Source of the DNA: an uncultured Cytophagaceae bacterium
GTDB lineage: Bacteria; Bacteroidota; Bacteroidia; Cytophagales; Spirosomataceae
NCBI GenBank assembly: GCA_903933935.1
Contig: CAIZMB010000096.1
Coordinates: 1-37,733, forward strand
Direction of reading: 5' to 3'
Length of the DNA: 37,733 nucleotides
The notes beneath the pieces were generated by a model. That model had not been told where the DNA came from and did not search any database. It worked only from the letters and a program-made list of their open reading frames with translations. Positions 8,035-16,065 of the stretch are shown here, in pieces. The position numbers were made by a program, and so were the translations under genes. The number at the start of each line of letters is the position of its first letter. The stretch's first letter is position 1.

Positions 8035-9267
8035 TCATCTCTCATAGTTAATTTTTAAATGATCCAATTTAGGTGGATATTTTTTAGGCCGTTTCAATTC
8101 ATAAGCATGAATTTCCCGCCCTAATTGTTTTAAAAACGGGAATCCAATCCGATCATAATCATACAGGTCATCATTAAATATTTCATCTTCATTGCATAAA
8201 ATAACGGCTGATACCATAAATTCAATTTGGTTTTCAAAATCGACCACATAGGCATTGTCCAACAAAAATCCATAGGCATCCCCAACTTTATTGAAAATCC
8301 TTAGGTTCTTATGTATGGGTTCATTTTTATTGGCTCCGTAATAAATAAACTTACAATACGTTGGATAAAAAGTGGAATCCATGAGGTAGTTGGGATACCT
8401 GGTTTCCGTGGGATATTGCGACATGTATTGATACAGGAAGGCATAATCCTCTTGCGTTAAATTGAATTGTTTCTTTTTAGGGAAGACCTCGGGCAACATA
8501 AGTCTCTGCAAAAATTCATGCTGGGCAGCTAAAGGAAAGGCGTTTTTTAAGGTAAAATCATAGGGTTGATGCTCAATTTGACCCTGGGAATTCATGAATC
8601 CTTGGCCTAATAAAATCGGTTTTTTTGAAAAGATGGCTTGATCATTAAACGCGGCTTCTTGAAAATATCGTGTGCGACCTGTCGTGTCAACAAACTCGAT
8701 CGGATTCGTAAATTGATTCTCAAAAGGCGTGAGCGGAACTTGCAATCGATGGGTAAATCTGACCCCTTTAAATCCCTTTGATTTCATGGTTTGATTAAAC
8801 TCTTTTTGCCCTAGAAACTCATAAAGCCGATTATACGCTTCATTGTCTGAAACGAGTAAAATCTTTTTGATGTAATGCGCCACACTGGGTTTCCCATTTT
8901 CAGCGCTATGATCCTGATTTATTTCTTGTTGGCCCTCCCGACTTTTCCTCGTAAACATGAACCAATTTTTGTCTAATCCCAAGGCATTGATTTTTTCTAA
9001 AGCCAAGACACTCGCGGCCAATTTAACGGTACTAGCTGGGTAGAAATATTCTTTGGAATCTGTTCGATAGGAATATGTTGTGAGCGAGGGCTTGTTATAC
9101 TTATCCCGATTGATTTGAGTATACAATATCTGAACTCTGTATTTTAATGGATTTTCTGCAATCTGTTTAAATTTCTCTGATTTTAATATCGAAGCCAATG
9201 GATTATCCTGTGCTTTTACAAGCATACTAATGATCAATAAACTAGTCAGAAATATGTTTTTAAACAT
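8035..9267 (-). CDS. Secreted serine hydrolase, class A beta-lactamase fold
   Basis: This 410-residue protein has a Sec signal (MFKNIFLTSLLIISMLVKAQ). The active-site serine motif is STVK at 79-82 (Ser79 nucleophile, Lys82). SDN at 140-142 matches the class A SDN loop exactly. KVG at 327-329 stands where KTG is expected. At 410 residues it is over 100 longer than true class A beta-lactamases, with an insertion between SDN and KVG, and it may be a cell-wall peptidase rather than a resistance enzyme. It is the last gene of an operon with a dipeptide epimerase, overlapping the PLP-enzyme gene by 8 bases, which supports a role in murein peptide turnover. Confidence 0.85.
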   Translation of the reverse strand: MFKNIFLTSLLIISMLVKAQDNPLASILKSEKFKQIAENPLKYRVQILYTQINRDKYNKPSLTTYSYRTDSKEYFYPASTVKLAASVLALEKINALGLDKNWFMFTRKSREGQQEINQDHSAENGKPSVAHYIKKILLVSDNEAYNRLYEFLGQKEFNQTMKSKGFKGVRFTHRLQVPLTPFENQFTNPIEFVDTTGRTRYFQEAAFNDQAIFSKKPILLGQGFMNSQGQIEHQPYDFTLKNAFPLAAQHEFLQRLMLPEVFPKKKQFNLTQEDYAFLYQYMSQYPTETRYPNYLMDSTFYPTYCKFIYYGANKNEPIHKNLRIFNKVGDAYGFLLDNAYVVDFENQIEFMVSAVILCNEDEIFNDDLYDYDRIGFPFLKQLGREIHAYELKRPKKYPPKLDHLKINYER

Positions 9268-10279
9268 CTTTGAAATTTACTAATGCGTCAATTAGCTCTT
9301 CTATGTCCTCATCAGTTAATAAACTGCTAAGGGTGGCCCTACAAATGGCCGGAGCATTAATATCGGGATAAGAAAATTGATTAGTTAAAAATCCTTTGCC
9401 TTTTAAATACTCAAATAAGTCGGGCGACGATGAACAAAATGTTGGATACCCCTGCAATCTTTTGACGGACATATTTATTTTTCTCAGTCCCTCATCCATT
9501 AATTTGATGGAATGTTTTAATTGGCCCAATTGTTCCTCATAGGCCTCTTGTGCATGTAAACATGCATAGCAAAATGCGGGATTGGGTGGCGATGAACCTA
9601 CCCAAAAAGGATCTGATTTTAAATGGTCTATTACATCCACTTCTCCCAAAATAATCCCGGCTGGAATTCCATAAGCTTTTGATAAGGAGGCAGTTTGAAT
9701 CAAATTGGCCTCTGTTTTTATCTGGATATCTTGGATGCCAATTCGGTGAGATTCGTCGACCAGTAGGATATTCTCCTCCGACAGCGAAGCTGCAAAATCA
9801 AAATCGATGCCTTCGACCCAAGGGGATCCGGTACCATCTATGGCAATAATATCAGTGGTCTTTAAGGTGTTTTCCCATTCTTTAAATGTTCCATTAAATG
9901 GAATGTAGGGCCTGCTCCATAATGCTGGGTGCGTATTGGGCGCAATGTTTAATAAAGACTTTGGTTTTAATTGGAATGCTATTTGCATTGCTGTTTGGCC
10001 GGCCAACATCCCCGACGAACTTAACGCAGCCGCGGGCCTATCGTATTTTTTTATGAATAAATCTTCAAGCTCCTCCCAAACGGATATTTGTAAATTATTT
10101 CGCCTCGAACTTCCCCAGTTTTGCGAAAACTTTTTTATTCCTTCGTTTAACTTTTCCTGAAATAATGGATGAGTCCCGATGGAAAGATAGTTGGTGCCCC
10201 CGAGCCAACGAAGTTTTTTACCTTCGTAATCGACCCATCTTCCTGGAATGATATCACTATGTAATTGGTAGTTTGTCAA
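9260..10279 (-). CDS. PLP-dependent aminotransferase class I/II (alpha-oxoamine synthase-like), TTG start
   Basis: This 339-residue fold-type I PLP enzyme has GGTNYLSIG at 27-35 near the N terminus, typical of the BioF/Kbl group. LSSSGMLAGQ at 86-95 is the phosphate-binding turn, VDESHRIG at 174-181 contains the PLP-contacting Asp175 and His178, and SLSKAYG at 198-204 carries the Schiff-base Lys201. It is about 50 residues shorter than BioF or glycine C-acetyltransferase. No ATG is available near the N terminus; the TTG at 10279 overlaps the TGA of the upstream epimerase gene, so coupled translation is likely. The reaction is unknown. Its neighbours suggest an amino-acid or dipeptide substrate. 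Confidence 0.82.
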   Translation of the reverse strand: MTNYQLHSDIIPGRWVDYEGKKLRWLGGTNYLSIGTHPLFQEKLNEGIKKFSQNWGSSRRNNLQISVWEELEDLFIKKYDRPAAALSSSGMLAGQTAMQIAFQLKPKSLLNIAPNTHPALWSRPYIPFNGTFKEWENTLKTTDIIAIDGTGSPWVEGIDFDFAASLSEENILLVDESHRIGIQDIQIKTEANLIQTASLSKAYGIPAGIILGEVDVIDHLKSDPFWVGSSPPNPAFCYACLHAQEAYEEQLGQLKHSIKLMDEGLRKINMSVKRLQGYPTFCSSSPDLFEYLKGKGFLTNQFSYPDINAPAICRATLSSLLTDEDIEELIDALVNFKDV

Positions 10280-11298
10280 TTGCGCTTTATTAATTCAGCT
10301 CCTGTGCCGGCGGTTTTGGAATAAATGATTTTTCCGTATTCAATGCGAATACCACTTGCGATCGTATCGTCAACTAAAAGGCATCCGTCCATGTCGACAA
10401 AATCTAATTGTGGAACTAATTGGGCTATCGCCGAACAACCAATAGTCGATTCTGTCATGCAACCCACCATTACTTTTAAGCCTAAAGATTTTGCTTTTTT
10501 GATCATTCTCAAAGCCGGTGTAATGCCCCCACATTTCATTAATTTGATATTTACCCCATGGAAATAGCCTACACATTTCTCCACATCTTGTTCTAAAATA
10601 CAACTTTCATCCGCCATGATAGGCAGTGCAGATTGTTCAAAGACCTTTTTCATGCCAGCCCAATCATCCGCTTTTAATGGCTGCTCAATGAACTCCACTC
10701 CCATGTCTTTCAAAGAAGTCGAAAAATAAATCGTTTGTTCAGGTGTCCAAGCCGTATTGGCGTCAACCCTAAAAACGGCATCCGTTTCTTTTCGCAAAGC
10801 CTCGATGATCTCTAAATCATGATCAGTACCTAATTTAATTTTATATAAAGGGAAAGGCATCTCATGCATTTTTTCAATCATTTTCTCGATGGAATCCATT
10901 CCGATGGTATAGTCCGTAAGGATGTTTTTTGCTGTCGAATAACCCCACATTTCATGCAAGGGTTTCTCATGCATTTTGCCCCATAAATCCCAATAGGCCA
11001 CATCTATGGCACATAATGCAAAAGGATGATCATCCAATAAATGCTGCGACATTAATTTCCAAAAATCATTCGGATGGGGTAGGATATCGGTCGGCAGAAT
11101 TTCTTTAATGCTAGTTAATTGACCAATCATTTTTTCTATGCTGACGCCATAATAGGGCGTTTCTGTGGCTTCGCCAAATCCACTTTTGCCGTGCCAACAA
11201 AGCTCCACGATTAAGGTCGGTTGAACATCCCTTGATTCATGTGTGATGGAAAAGGTATGTTTTAACTTTAAGTCAAAGGCATGTATTTTTATTTCCAT
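10276..11298 (-). CDS. Dipeptide epimerase (L-Ala-D/L-Glu epimerase type), enolase superfamily
   Basis: This 340-residue enolase-superfamily enzyme interconverts the stereochemistry of the second residue of a dipeptide, classically L-Ala-D-Glu from peptidoglycan to L-Ala-L-Glu. The catalytic pair is visible as the KIK motif at 153-155 and Lys252 in NIKLMKCGG. Metal ligands are Asp179 (RVDANTAW), Glu205 (EFIEQPL) and Asp230 (IMADES). The dipeptide-recognition motif D-x-D appears as Asp302/Asp304 in FVDMDG. The gene lies one base after moeA and overlaps the PLP-enzyme gene. It probably works in the cytoplasm on imported murein peptides. The exact dipeptide specificity is inferred. Confidence 0.92.
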   Translation of the reverse strand: MEIKIHAFDLKLKHTFSITHESRDVQPTLIVELCWHGKSGFGEATETPYYGVSIEKMIGQLTSIKEILPTDILPHPNDFWKLMSQHLLDDHPFALCAIDVAYWDLWGKMHEKPLHEMWGYSTAKNILTDYTIGMDSIEKMIEKMHEMPFPLYKIKLGTDHDLEIIEALRKETDAVFRVDANTAWTPEQTIYFSTSLKDMGVEFIEQPLKADDWAGMKKVFEQSALPIMADESCILEQDVEKCVGYFHGVNIKLMKCGGITPALRMIKKAKSLGLKVMVGCMTESTIGCSAIAQLVPQLDFVDMDGCLLVDDTIASGIRIEYGKIIYSKTAGTGAELIKRN

Positions 11299-11299
11299 A

Positions 11300-12463
11300 T
11301 CACGATCTTAAAGGAAAAAATGGAAGTGATTGATCTGTTGACCCCGCTTTTTGCCACACCAGCCCATCCGCAAATTTCCAATGAAATAAATCCCCTGATC
11401 CATTATTTTTCAGGGTTTCTGCTTGGCCCCCTTTTATTTTTACGGGCAGCCATTGATCTAATTTTGGATTTGAGGCAGGCAAATTAGCCACAGGTATCGT
11501 GGATAAAATCAATTGATTTCCAAGCAACCAAGGTAAAAAATAAATCCAGAAACAGGTTAATGTCGATATAGGATTTCCAGGAAACGCAAACACCAATCGC
11601 CCATCGGCTCTATTTCCCACATAAAGTGGTTTACCAGGTTTTTGGGCAATTTTATGAAAGATTGGTTTAAAGCCAAGTTCTGCTAAAACTTCTGGAATAA
11701 AATCTTTTTTGCCGGCAGATACGCCGCCTGAAAGCAATAGGATTTCATGCTTTTCTAAAGCAGATTCCAAAGATTTCTCAACGACGCTTTTTTCATCTTT
11801 AATGTGTGATACCGTTGTAGAAAAGCCATGTGATTTCAGGACAGATTCCAACATCATGGAATTGGAGCTGCGTATTTGATGTGCTTGTGGCTTTTCTTGT
11901 ATGCCGACTATTTCATCGCCTGTCGAGAAAATAGCGATGGCTGGTTTTTTAAATATGCTTAATTCCGATTTACCAATGGTCGCTGCAATGGCAATTTCCA
12001 CGGGACCTATTTTAGTCCCAGAGGAAAGAATTAGGTCGTTTTGCTTGCAATCACTGGCTTGGGCGTGGACGAATTGGCCTTGTTTTATAGGATCTATACC
12101 TACATATTCCGCCCATTTTTCTCCGGCTAATTCAAAAAATACAATATCCTCAATTTTAATAATGCTGCTGCATTCTAAAGGAACGGGAGCTCCCGTCATA
12201 ATTTCGATGGCAGCATTTGAATGGCCTAAATGCTTTTGTGGTTCTCCCGCGAACGCAATGTCCTCAATCAACCATTTATTAAGCGCTGTATTTTTGATGG
12301 CAATGCCATCCATCATCGCACGGTTAAAAGGAGGAAAGTCTCTATCGGCCGTTAAATCTTCTGCAAGGATCAACCCAATGGCGTTTTGAATCGCTACATT
12401 TTGTACCTGTTGGGGTACAATTAAACCTTGAATCAAATTAAGGGCCTCGTTTGGGTTAATCAT
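11300..12463 (-). CDS. moeA: Molybdopterin molybdenumtransferase
   Basis: MoeA inserts molybdate into adenylylated molybdopterin, completing the molybdenum cofactor. This 387-residue protein shows the family landmarks in order: DFPPFNRAMMDGIA at 42-55, IMTGAPVP at 88-95, SSGTKIGP at 147-154, IFSTGDEIV at 178-186, LLSGGVSAGKKDF at 243-255, QKPGKPL at 274-280 and AFPGNPIS at 293-300. It is the first gene of the operon 12463-8035 and diverges from moaC over a short region with back-to-back promoter matches. A plausible client is the molybdenum hydroxylase at 29465. Its position ahead of peptidoglycan-peptide genes is unexplained. Confidence 0.95.
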   Translation of the reverse strand: MINPNEALNLIQGLIVPQQVQNVAIQNAIGLILAEDLTADRDFPPFNRAMMDGIAIKNTALNKWLIEDIAFAGEPQKHLGHSNAAIEIMTGAPVPLECSSIIKIEDIVFFELAGEKWAEYVGIDPIKQGQFVHAQASDCKQNDLILSSGTKIGPVEIAIAATIGKSELSIFKKPAIAIFSTGDEIVGIQEKPQAHQIRSSNSMMLESVLKSHGFSTTVSHIKDEKSVVEKSLESALEKHEILLLSGGVSAGKKDFIPEVLAELGFKPIFHKIAQKPGKPLYVGNRADGRLVFAFPGNPISTLTCFWIYFLPWLLGNQLILSTIPVANLPASNPKLDQWLPVKIKGGQAETLKNNGSGDLFHWKFADGLVWQKAGSTDQSLPFFPLRS

Positions 12464-12522
12464 TTTGGAAATGCTATTTCTATAAATTTCTAAAAAAATC
12501 GTTAAAATGAAACATAGTCATG

Positions 12523-12530
12523 TATTTTTG
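12523..12530 (+). promoter_or_regulatory. Bacteroidota -7 promoter element for moaC
   Basis: TATTTTTG is an exact TAnnTTTG match 20 bases upstream of the preferred moaC ATG at 12550. It overlaps the region that would encode the N terminus of a longer reading from 12520, which favours the shorter protein. Confidence 0.5.
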
Positions 12531-12534
12531 TTCA

Positions 12535-12542
12535 CAAATTTA
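12535..12542 (-). promoter_or_regulatory. Bacteroidota -7 promoter element for moeA operon
   Basis: On the minus strand this reads TAAATTTG, an exact TAnnTTTG match, 72 bases upstream of the moeA start. It lies 5 bases from the moaC -7 element on the opposite strand, so the two promoters would overlap and could compete. Confidence 0.45.
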
Positions 12543-12549
12543 TTTTAAT

Positions 12550-13023
12550 ATGTCAAATTCCTTCTCTCATTTAGATGAAAATGGCCAACCAGGAATGGTG
12601 GATGTAAGTGCTAAAAATGAAACGGTTCGTGAAGCTCGCGCTCAATCGATCGTGTATTTAGGGAAGGAAGTCGCATCCCAATTATCTTTAGCGGGATGGC
12701 AAACCAAGAAAGGGAGCATTATTCAAACGGCGACTATTGCCGGAACTATGGGAGCCAAAAAAACGGCTGATCTGATTCCTTTGTGTCACCCATTAGGCTT
12801 GGATTCCTGTAAATTTGAATTTGAAACCAGCGAAGATCAGGTAATTATCACGTGTATTTGCCGACTAGAGGCTAAAACAGGAGTGGAGATGGAAGCATTG
12901 GTGGGAGCCAGCATCGCGGCATTAACGGTGTATGATATGTGTAAATCGATTTCCAAAGGAATTGTCATTAAAGAAACGAAATTGATCTCTAAAACTGGAG
13001 GCAAATCTGATTTTAAGTCTTAA
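12550..13023 (+). CDS. moaC: Cyclic pyranopterin monophosphate synthase
   Basis: MoaC converts the MoaA product 3',8-cyclo-GTP into cyclic pyranopterin monophosphate, an early step of molybdenum cofactor synthesis. The protein has 157 residues when started at the ATG at 12550. An upstream in-frame ATG at 12520 adds ten residues not typical of the family and overlaps the promoter. Landmarks are HLDENGQPGMVDVS at 7-20, Lys71, LCHPLGLDS at 79-87 (His80), TGVEMEAL at 110-117 (Glu113, Glu115) and VYDMCKS at 127-133 (Asp129, Lys132). The next gene starts one base after its stop. MoaA, MoaE and MoaB are not in the window. Confidence 0.96.
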   Translation: MSNSFSHLDENGQPGMVDVSAKNETVREARAQSIVYLGKEVASQLSLAGWQTKKGSIIQTATIAGTMGAKKTADLIPLCHPLGLDSCKFEFETSEDQVIITCICRLEAKTGVEMEALVGASIAALTVYDMCKSISKGIVIKETKLISKTGGKSDFKS

Positions 13024-13024
13024 T

Positions 13025-13684
13025 ATGTCCTCTCATCACATCATTCGAGACAAGCAAGAACCTGCGCTTATTATTGCCAATGGGGAAGAATGTTCCATGG
13101 ATTTACTGGAGCAATTGTTGGAATGGTCGCCCACCGTCGTCGTTTTAGATGGCGCCATTCAGCGCGTTATTGATTTAGGAATTAAGGTCGATGTGTGGTT
13201 GGGTGATTTTGATCATGCCACCAATCATTCCCATGAATTTGATCATTATCCTTTGAAGAAAATACATACCCCTGATCAAAATAAAACGGATTTAGAAAAA
13301 GCCTTTGATTACTTATTAGAGGAAGGTTATCCAGCGGTGAATGTGGTGTGGGCTACTGGAAAACGAATGGATCATACCTTAAATAATTTTCATTCATTGG
13401 TGCGCTATGGTGCTCAGTTGAAAATAGTTTTTTTCGATAACTTTTCCACGAGTTATTTACTGCCCAAACATTTCGAAAAGTGGTATCCTGCAGGAACGCC
13501 CCTGTCATTAATTCCGTATGGAGAAGCCAGGGAGGTGAAAAGCGAAGGGCTTGTGTATGAATTAAATCACCCGGTATTATTGTTGGGCCAACAAACTAGC
13601 TCTAGCAATGAATCAAAATCCGATGGAATCGTGAAAATTTCCTATCAATCAGGCGCTCTGCTTATGATGGAGTGTCACGATTAA
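13025..13684 (+). CDS. Thiamine pyrophosphokinase
   Basis: This 219-residue protein belongs to the thiamine pyrophosphokinase family, which transfers pyrophosphate from ATP to thiamine. Visible motifs are VVLDGAI at 39-45, WLGDFD at 58-63 with the metal-binding Asp pair, TPDQNKTDLEKA at 82-93, and GKRMDHTLNN at 112-121. These are the standard substrate and Mg-ATP motifs of the N-terminal domain. The C-terminal beta domain is short and less conserved. The gene follows moaC by one base. Its last 23 bases overlap the 3' end of rarA on the other strand. Confidence in the family is high and in thiamine as the substrate moderate. Confidence 0.88.
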   Translation: MSSHHIIRDKQEPALIIANGEECSMDLLEQLLEWSPTVVVLDGAIQRVIDLGIKVDVWLGDFDHATNHSHEFDHYPLKKIHTPDQNKTDLEKAFDYLLEEGYPAVNVVWATGKRMDHTLNNFHSLVRYGAQLKIVFFDNFSTSYLLPKHFEKWYPAGTPLSLIPYGEAREVKSEGLVYELNHPVLLLGQQTSSSNESKSDGIVKISYQSGALLMMECHD

Positions 13685-14918
13685 TTTTTGCTAACTTATC
13701 TTCGTTTGCATTTTTTCCAGGGGTATAAAAAATCGGCTTTTTGTCCACCTCAGGAAAATAATTTTGTTCGACAAAATTGCCCGGAAAATCATGCGGGTAT
13801 TTGTAATCGGCCCCATAATTCAAATCCTTCATTAACCTGGTTGGTGCATTTCGCAAATGTAGGGGTACTGGTAAATTTCCAGTTTTCTGCACATAATCCA
13901 TCGCTTGATTAATTGCTTTATAAGCCGAATTGCTTTTTGGGGAAGAAGCTAAATAGATAACGGTTTGGGATAAAATAATTCTAGACTCCGGATTTCCAAT
14001 CACACGAATAGCTTCGAAACATGTTTGTGCGATCAAAAGTGCATTAGGATTAGCTAGGCCAATATCTTCGGAAGCTAAAATTAGAAGTCGGCGTCCAATA
14101 AACTCCAGGGATTCTCCGCCCACCAACATACGCGCAAGCCAATAAACAGCTGCGTCTGGATCGGAACCTCGAATCGATTTGATAAAGGCGGAAATGATGT
14201 CATAATGTTGCTCGCCATCTTTATCGTATAAGGCCAAATTTTTCTGAAGCCTTTCCGTAACAAGCGCATTAGTGATTTCTAATTTATCTGAATTCTCAGA
14301 AGAGATTAATAACTCAAAAAGATTATACAATTTCCGTCCATCGCCACCGGAAAAATGAAATAGGGCATCTGTTTCTTTTAAATCAATTTTTTTAGATTTG
14401 AAAAGTGGATCTTTTTCGATGGCCTTTTCTAACATTTGTTGGAGATGCTTAGACTCCAAAGATTCCAGCACATAGACTTGGCAACGAGACAATAAGGCCG
14501 ATATAACTTCAAAAGAAGGATTTTCCGTGGTTGCCCCTACCAAAGTAACCACCCCTTTTTCTACCGCATTGAGCAAGGAATCTTGTTGGGATTTAGAAAA
14601 ACGATGAATCTCGTCTATAAATAAGATGGGAGATTGAGGATTAAACATTCGGTTTTTCTTCGCCATTTCTAGCGTTTCGCGGACCTCTTTTACTCCTGAT
14701 TGTACAGCAGAAAGAGTATAAATGGTTCGCTTTAAGGCACCGGCTAATAAGGTAGCTAAAGTTGTTTTTCCTACCCCCGGTGGACCCCAAAGAATGCATG
14801 AGGGTAAATGACCTGCGTCAATTGCTTTTCTTAAAGGAGCGTTTGGGCCAATGACCTTTTCTTGGCCAATATAATCCTCCAAAGAGGTGGGACGCATTCG
14901 TTCAGCGAGAGGTTGCAT
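13662..14918 (-). CDS. rarA: Replication-associated recombination protein A (AAA+ ATPase)
   Basis: RarA (MgsA) is a clamp-loader-like AAA+ ATPase that acts at stalled replication forks. This 418-residue protein matches the family from end to end: LAERMRPTSLEDYIGQ at 4-19, Walker A GPPGVGKTT at 45-53, Walker B LFIDEIHRF at 99-107, and GATTENPSFEV at 128-138 as sensor 1. SGGDGRKLYNLFE follows, and the C-terminal tetramerisation region holds SDPDAAVYWLARML and LASEDIGLANP. The gene is convergent with the thiamine pyrophosphokinase gene, and the two coding regions share 23 bases. It is probably monocistronic. Confidence 0.96.
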   Translation of the reverse strand: MQPLAERMRPTSLEDYIGQEKVIGPNAPLRKAIDAGHLPSCILWGPPGVGKTTLATLLAGALKRTIYTLSAVQSGVKEVRETLEMAKKNRMFNPQSPILFIDEIHRFSKSQQDSLLNAVEKGVVTLVGATTENPSFEVISALLSRCQVYVLESLESKHLQQMLEKAIEKDPLFKSKKIDLKETDALFHFSGGDGRKLYNLFELLISSENSDKLEITNALVTERLQKNLALYDKDGEQHYDIISAFIKSIRGSDPDAAVYWLARMLVGGESLEFIGRRLLILASEDIGLANPNALLIAQTCFEAIRVIGNPESRIILSQTVIYLASSPKSNSAYKAINQAMDYVQKTGNLPVPLHLRNAPTRLMKDLNYGADYKYPHDFPGNFVEQNYFPEVDKKPIFYTPGKNANEDKLAKINRDTPS

Positions 14919-14992
14919 GGTCCGAAGTTACGCGATTTTTGTAAAATTGAAATAGAATTGTTAAGTTTAGACCTATAAAAAAAACCTAATAT

Positions 14993-15910
14993 ATGAATTC
15001 ATCAAGACGATCTTTTTTAAGAAAAAGTGCTTTTGGCCTTGGAGCTATCGCTATCGCCTCTCCGGCCTTACAATCTTTGGCAGCTGCTAAATATAAAAAA
15101 CTAGTTGGTATTCAATTGTATTCCATTCGCGCTGAAATGAATAAAGATCCCATGGGGACTTTGACGAAATTGGCCGAGATGGGGTATAAATATGTGGAAC
15201 ACGCAAACTACATTAATCGCAAGTTTTACGGTTGGTCCGCGCAGGAATTTAAAAAACGCTTAGATGATTTAGGTTTGAAAATGCCATCGGGTCACACGGT
15301 TATGGGAAAACCACACTGGGATGATTCGAAAAAAGACTTTACTGACTTATGGAAAAATACTGTGGAGGATGCGGCTACATGTGGTCAGGAATTTGTCATT
15401 AGCCCATCGATCGACATGGGAATTCGAAAAGACAAAAATTTGCTTTTGAAATACATGGACATATTTAATAAGTCTGGAGAATTATGTCAAAAATTTGACA
15501 TGAAATTTGGGTATCACAACCATGATTTCGAATTTTCTGAAAAATTAGAAGGCGAATTGCTTTATGATATCATGTTAAATAGCACGGATCCTAAATTAGT
15601 GACGCAGCAATTAGACATAGGTAATATGATCAATGGTGGTGGAGTTCCAGCCGAAATTTTGAAAAAATGGCCGGGCCGTTTTGTATCCATGCACGTAAAG
15701 GATGAAATAGTTTCAAAGGCGGGTGAGGATAAATACGAAAGTACTATTTTAGGCAAAGGAATCATTAATGTGTTAGAAATGGTGAAGTTGGGCGACACTT
15801 TGGGTGGAACTAAACATTTTATTATTGAACAAGAAGCTTACCAAGGAATTGCTCCGATCGATTGTGTAAAAGAAGATTTACAAATCATGAAAAAGTGGGG
15901 GTATAAATAA
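14993..15910 (+). CDS. Tat-exported sugar phosphate isomerase/epimerase-like TIM barrel
   Basis: This 305-residue xylose-isomerase-like TIM barrel has a twin-arginine leader (SSRRSFLRKSAFG, then a hydrophobic stretch ending near AAAK). In contrast to the secreted homologue at 4898-5776, the metal-site residues look intact: YHNHDFEF at 174-181, QLDIGN at 206-211 (Asp208), SMHVKDE at 232-238 (His234) and FIIEQEAY at 276-283 (Glu279). LVGIQLYSIR opens the barrel. It probably isomerises or epimerises a free or oxidised sugar in the periplasm; the substrate is unknown. It stands alone between rarA and an M20 hydrolase, and a hairpin structure follows it. Confidence 0.85.
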   Translation: MNSSRRSFLRKSAFGLGAIAIASPALQSLAAAKYKKLVGIQLYSIRAEMNKDPMGTLTKLAEMGYKYVEHANYINRKFYGWSAQEFKKRLDDLGLKMPSGHTVMGKPHWDDSKKDFTDLWKNTVEDAATCGQEFVISPSIDMGIRKDKNLLLKYMDIFNKSGELCQKFDMKFGYHNHDFEFSEKLEGELLYDIMLNSTDPKLVTQQLDIGNMINGGGVPAEILKKWPGRFVSMHVKDEIVSKAGEDKYESTILGKGIINVLEMVKLGDTLGGTKHFIIEQEAYQGIAPIDCVKEDLQIMKKWGYK

Positions 15911-15934
15911 TTCCTAATTTGAGTATTATTAAAG

Positions 15935-16020
15935 AGTCCTAAGATTAGTTGCACAGCGGAAATTCGAATTTAATTCTGAGATAAATCTAAGCTTTGTACC
16001 TTCTTTCTTAGGACTTTTTT
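15935..16020 (+). terminator. Terminator-like long stem with T-run
   Basis: AGTCCTAAG at 15935-15943 is the exact complement of CTTAGGACT at 16007-16015, which is followed directly by a run of T. The 63 bases between contain a 12-base palindrome (AAATTCGAATTT, 15960-15971). They also hold a second CTAAG (15987-15991) that can pair with the same 3' arm to form a short hairpin. The position fits termination after the isomerase gene. The two alternative 5' arms would also fit a switching leader or a small RNA. Confidence 0.55.
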
Positions 16021-16065
16021 ATTCGTATTAAAGGGAAATAAATTTTTGAATATCAACGACATAAA

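Noticed and set aside
11281-11487. 68-codon open frame with hydrophobic stretch at the moeA/epimerase junction
   Set aside because: Antisense to the ends of two conserved genes; the hydrophobicity is explained by their codons.
11901-12389. 162-codon open frame antisense to moeA
   Set aside because: moeA is unambiguous on the other strand; the antisense product has no recognisable motif.
12520-12549. N-terminal extension of MoaC from an upstream ATG
   Set aside because: It overlaps an exact -7 promoter element and adds residues (MYFCSQIYFN) not seen in the family.
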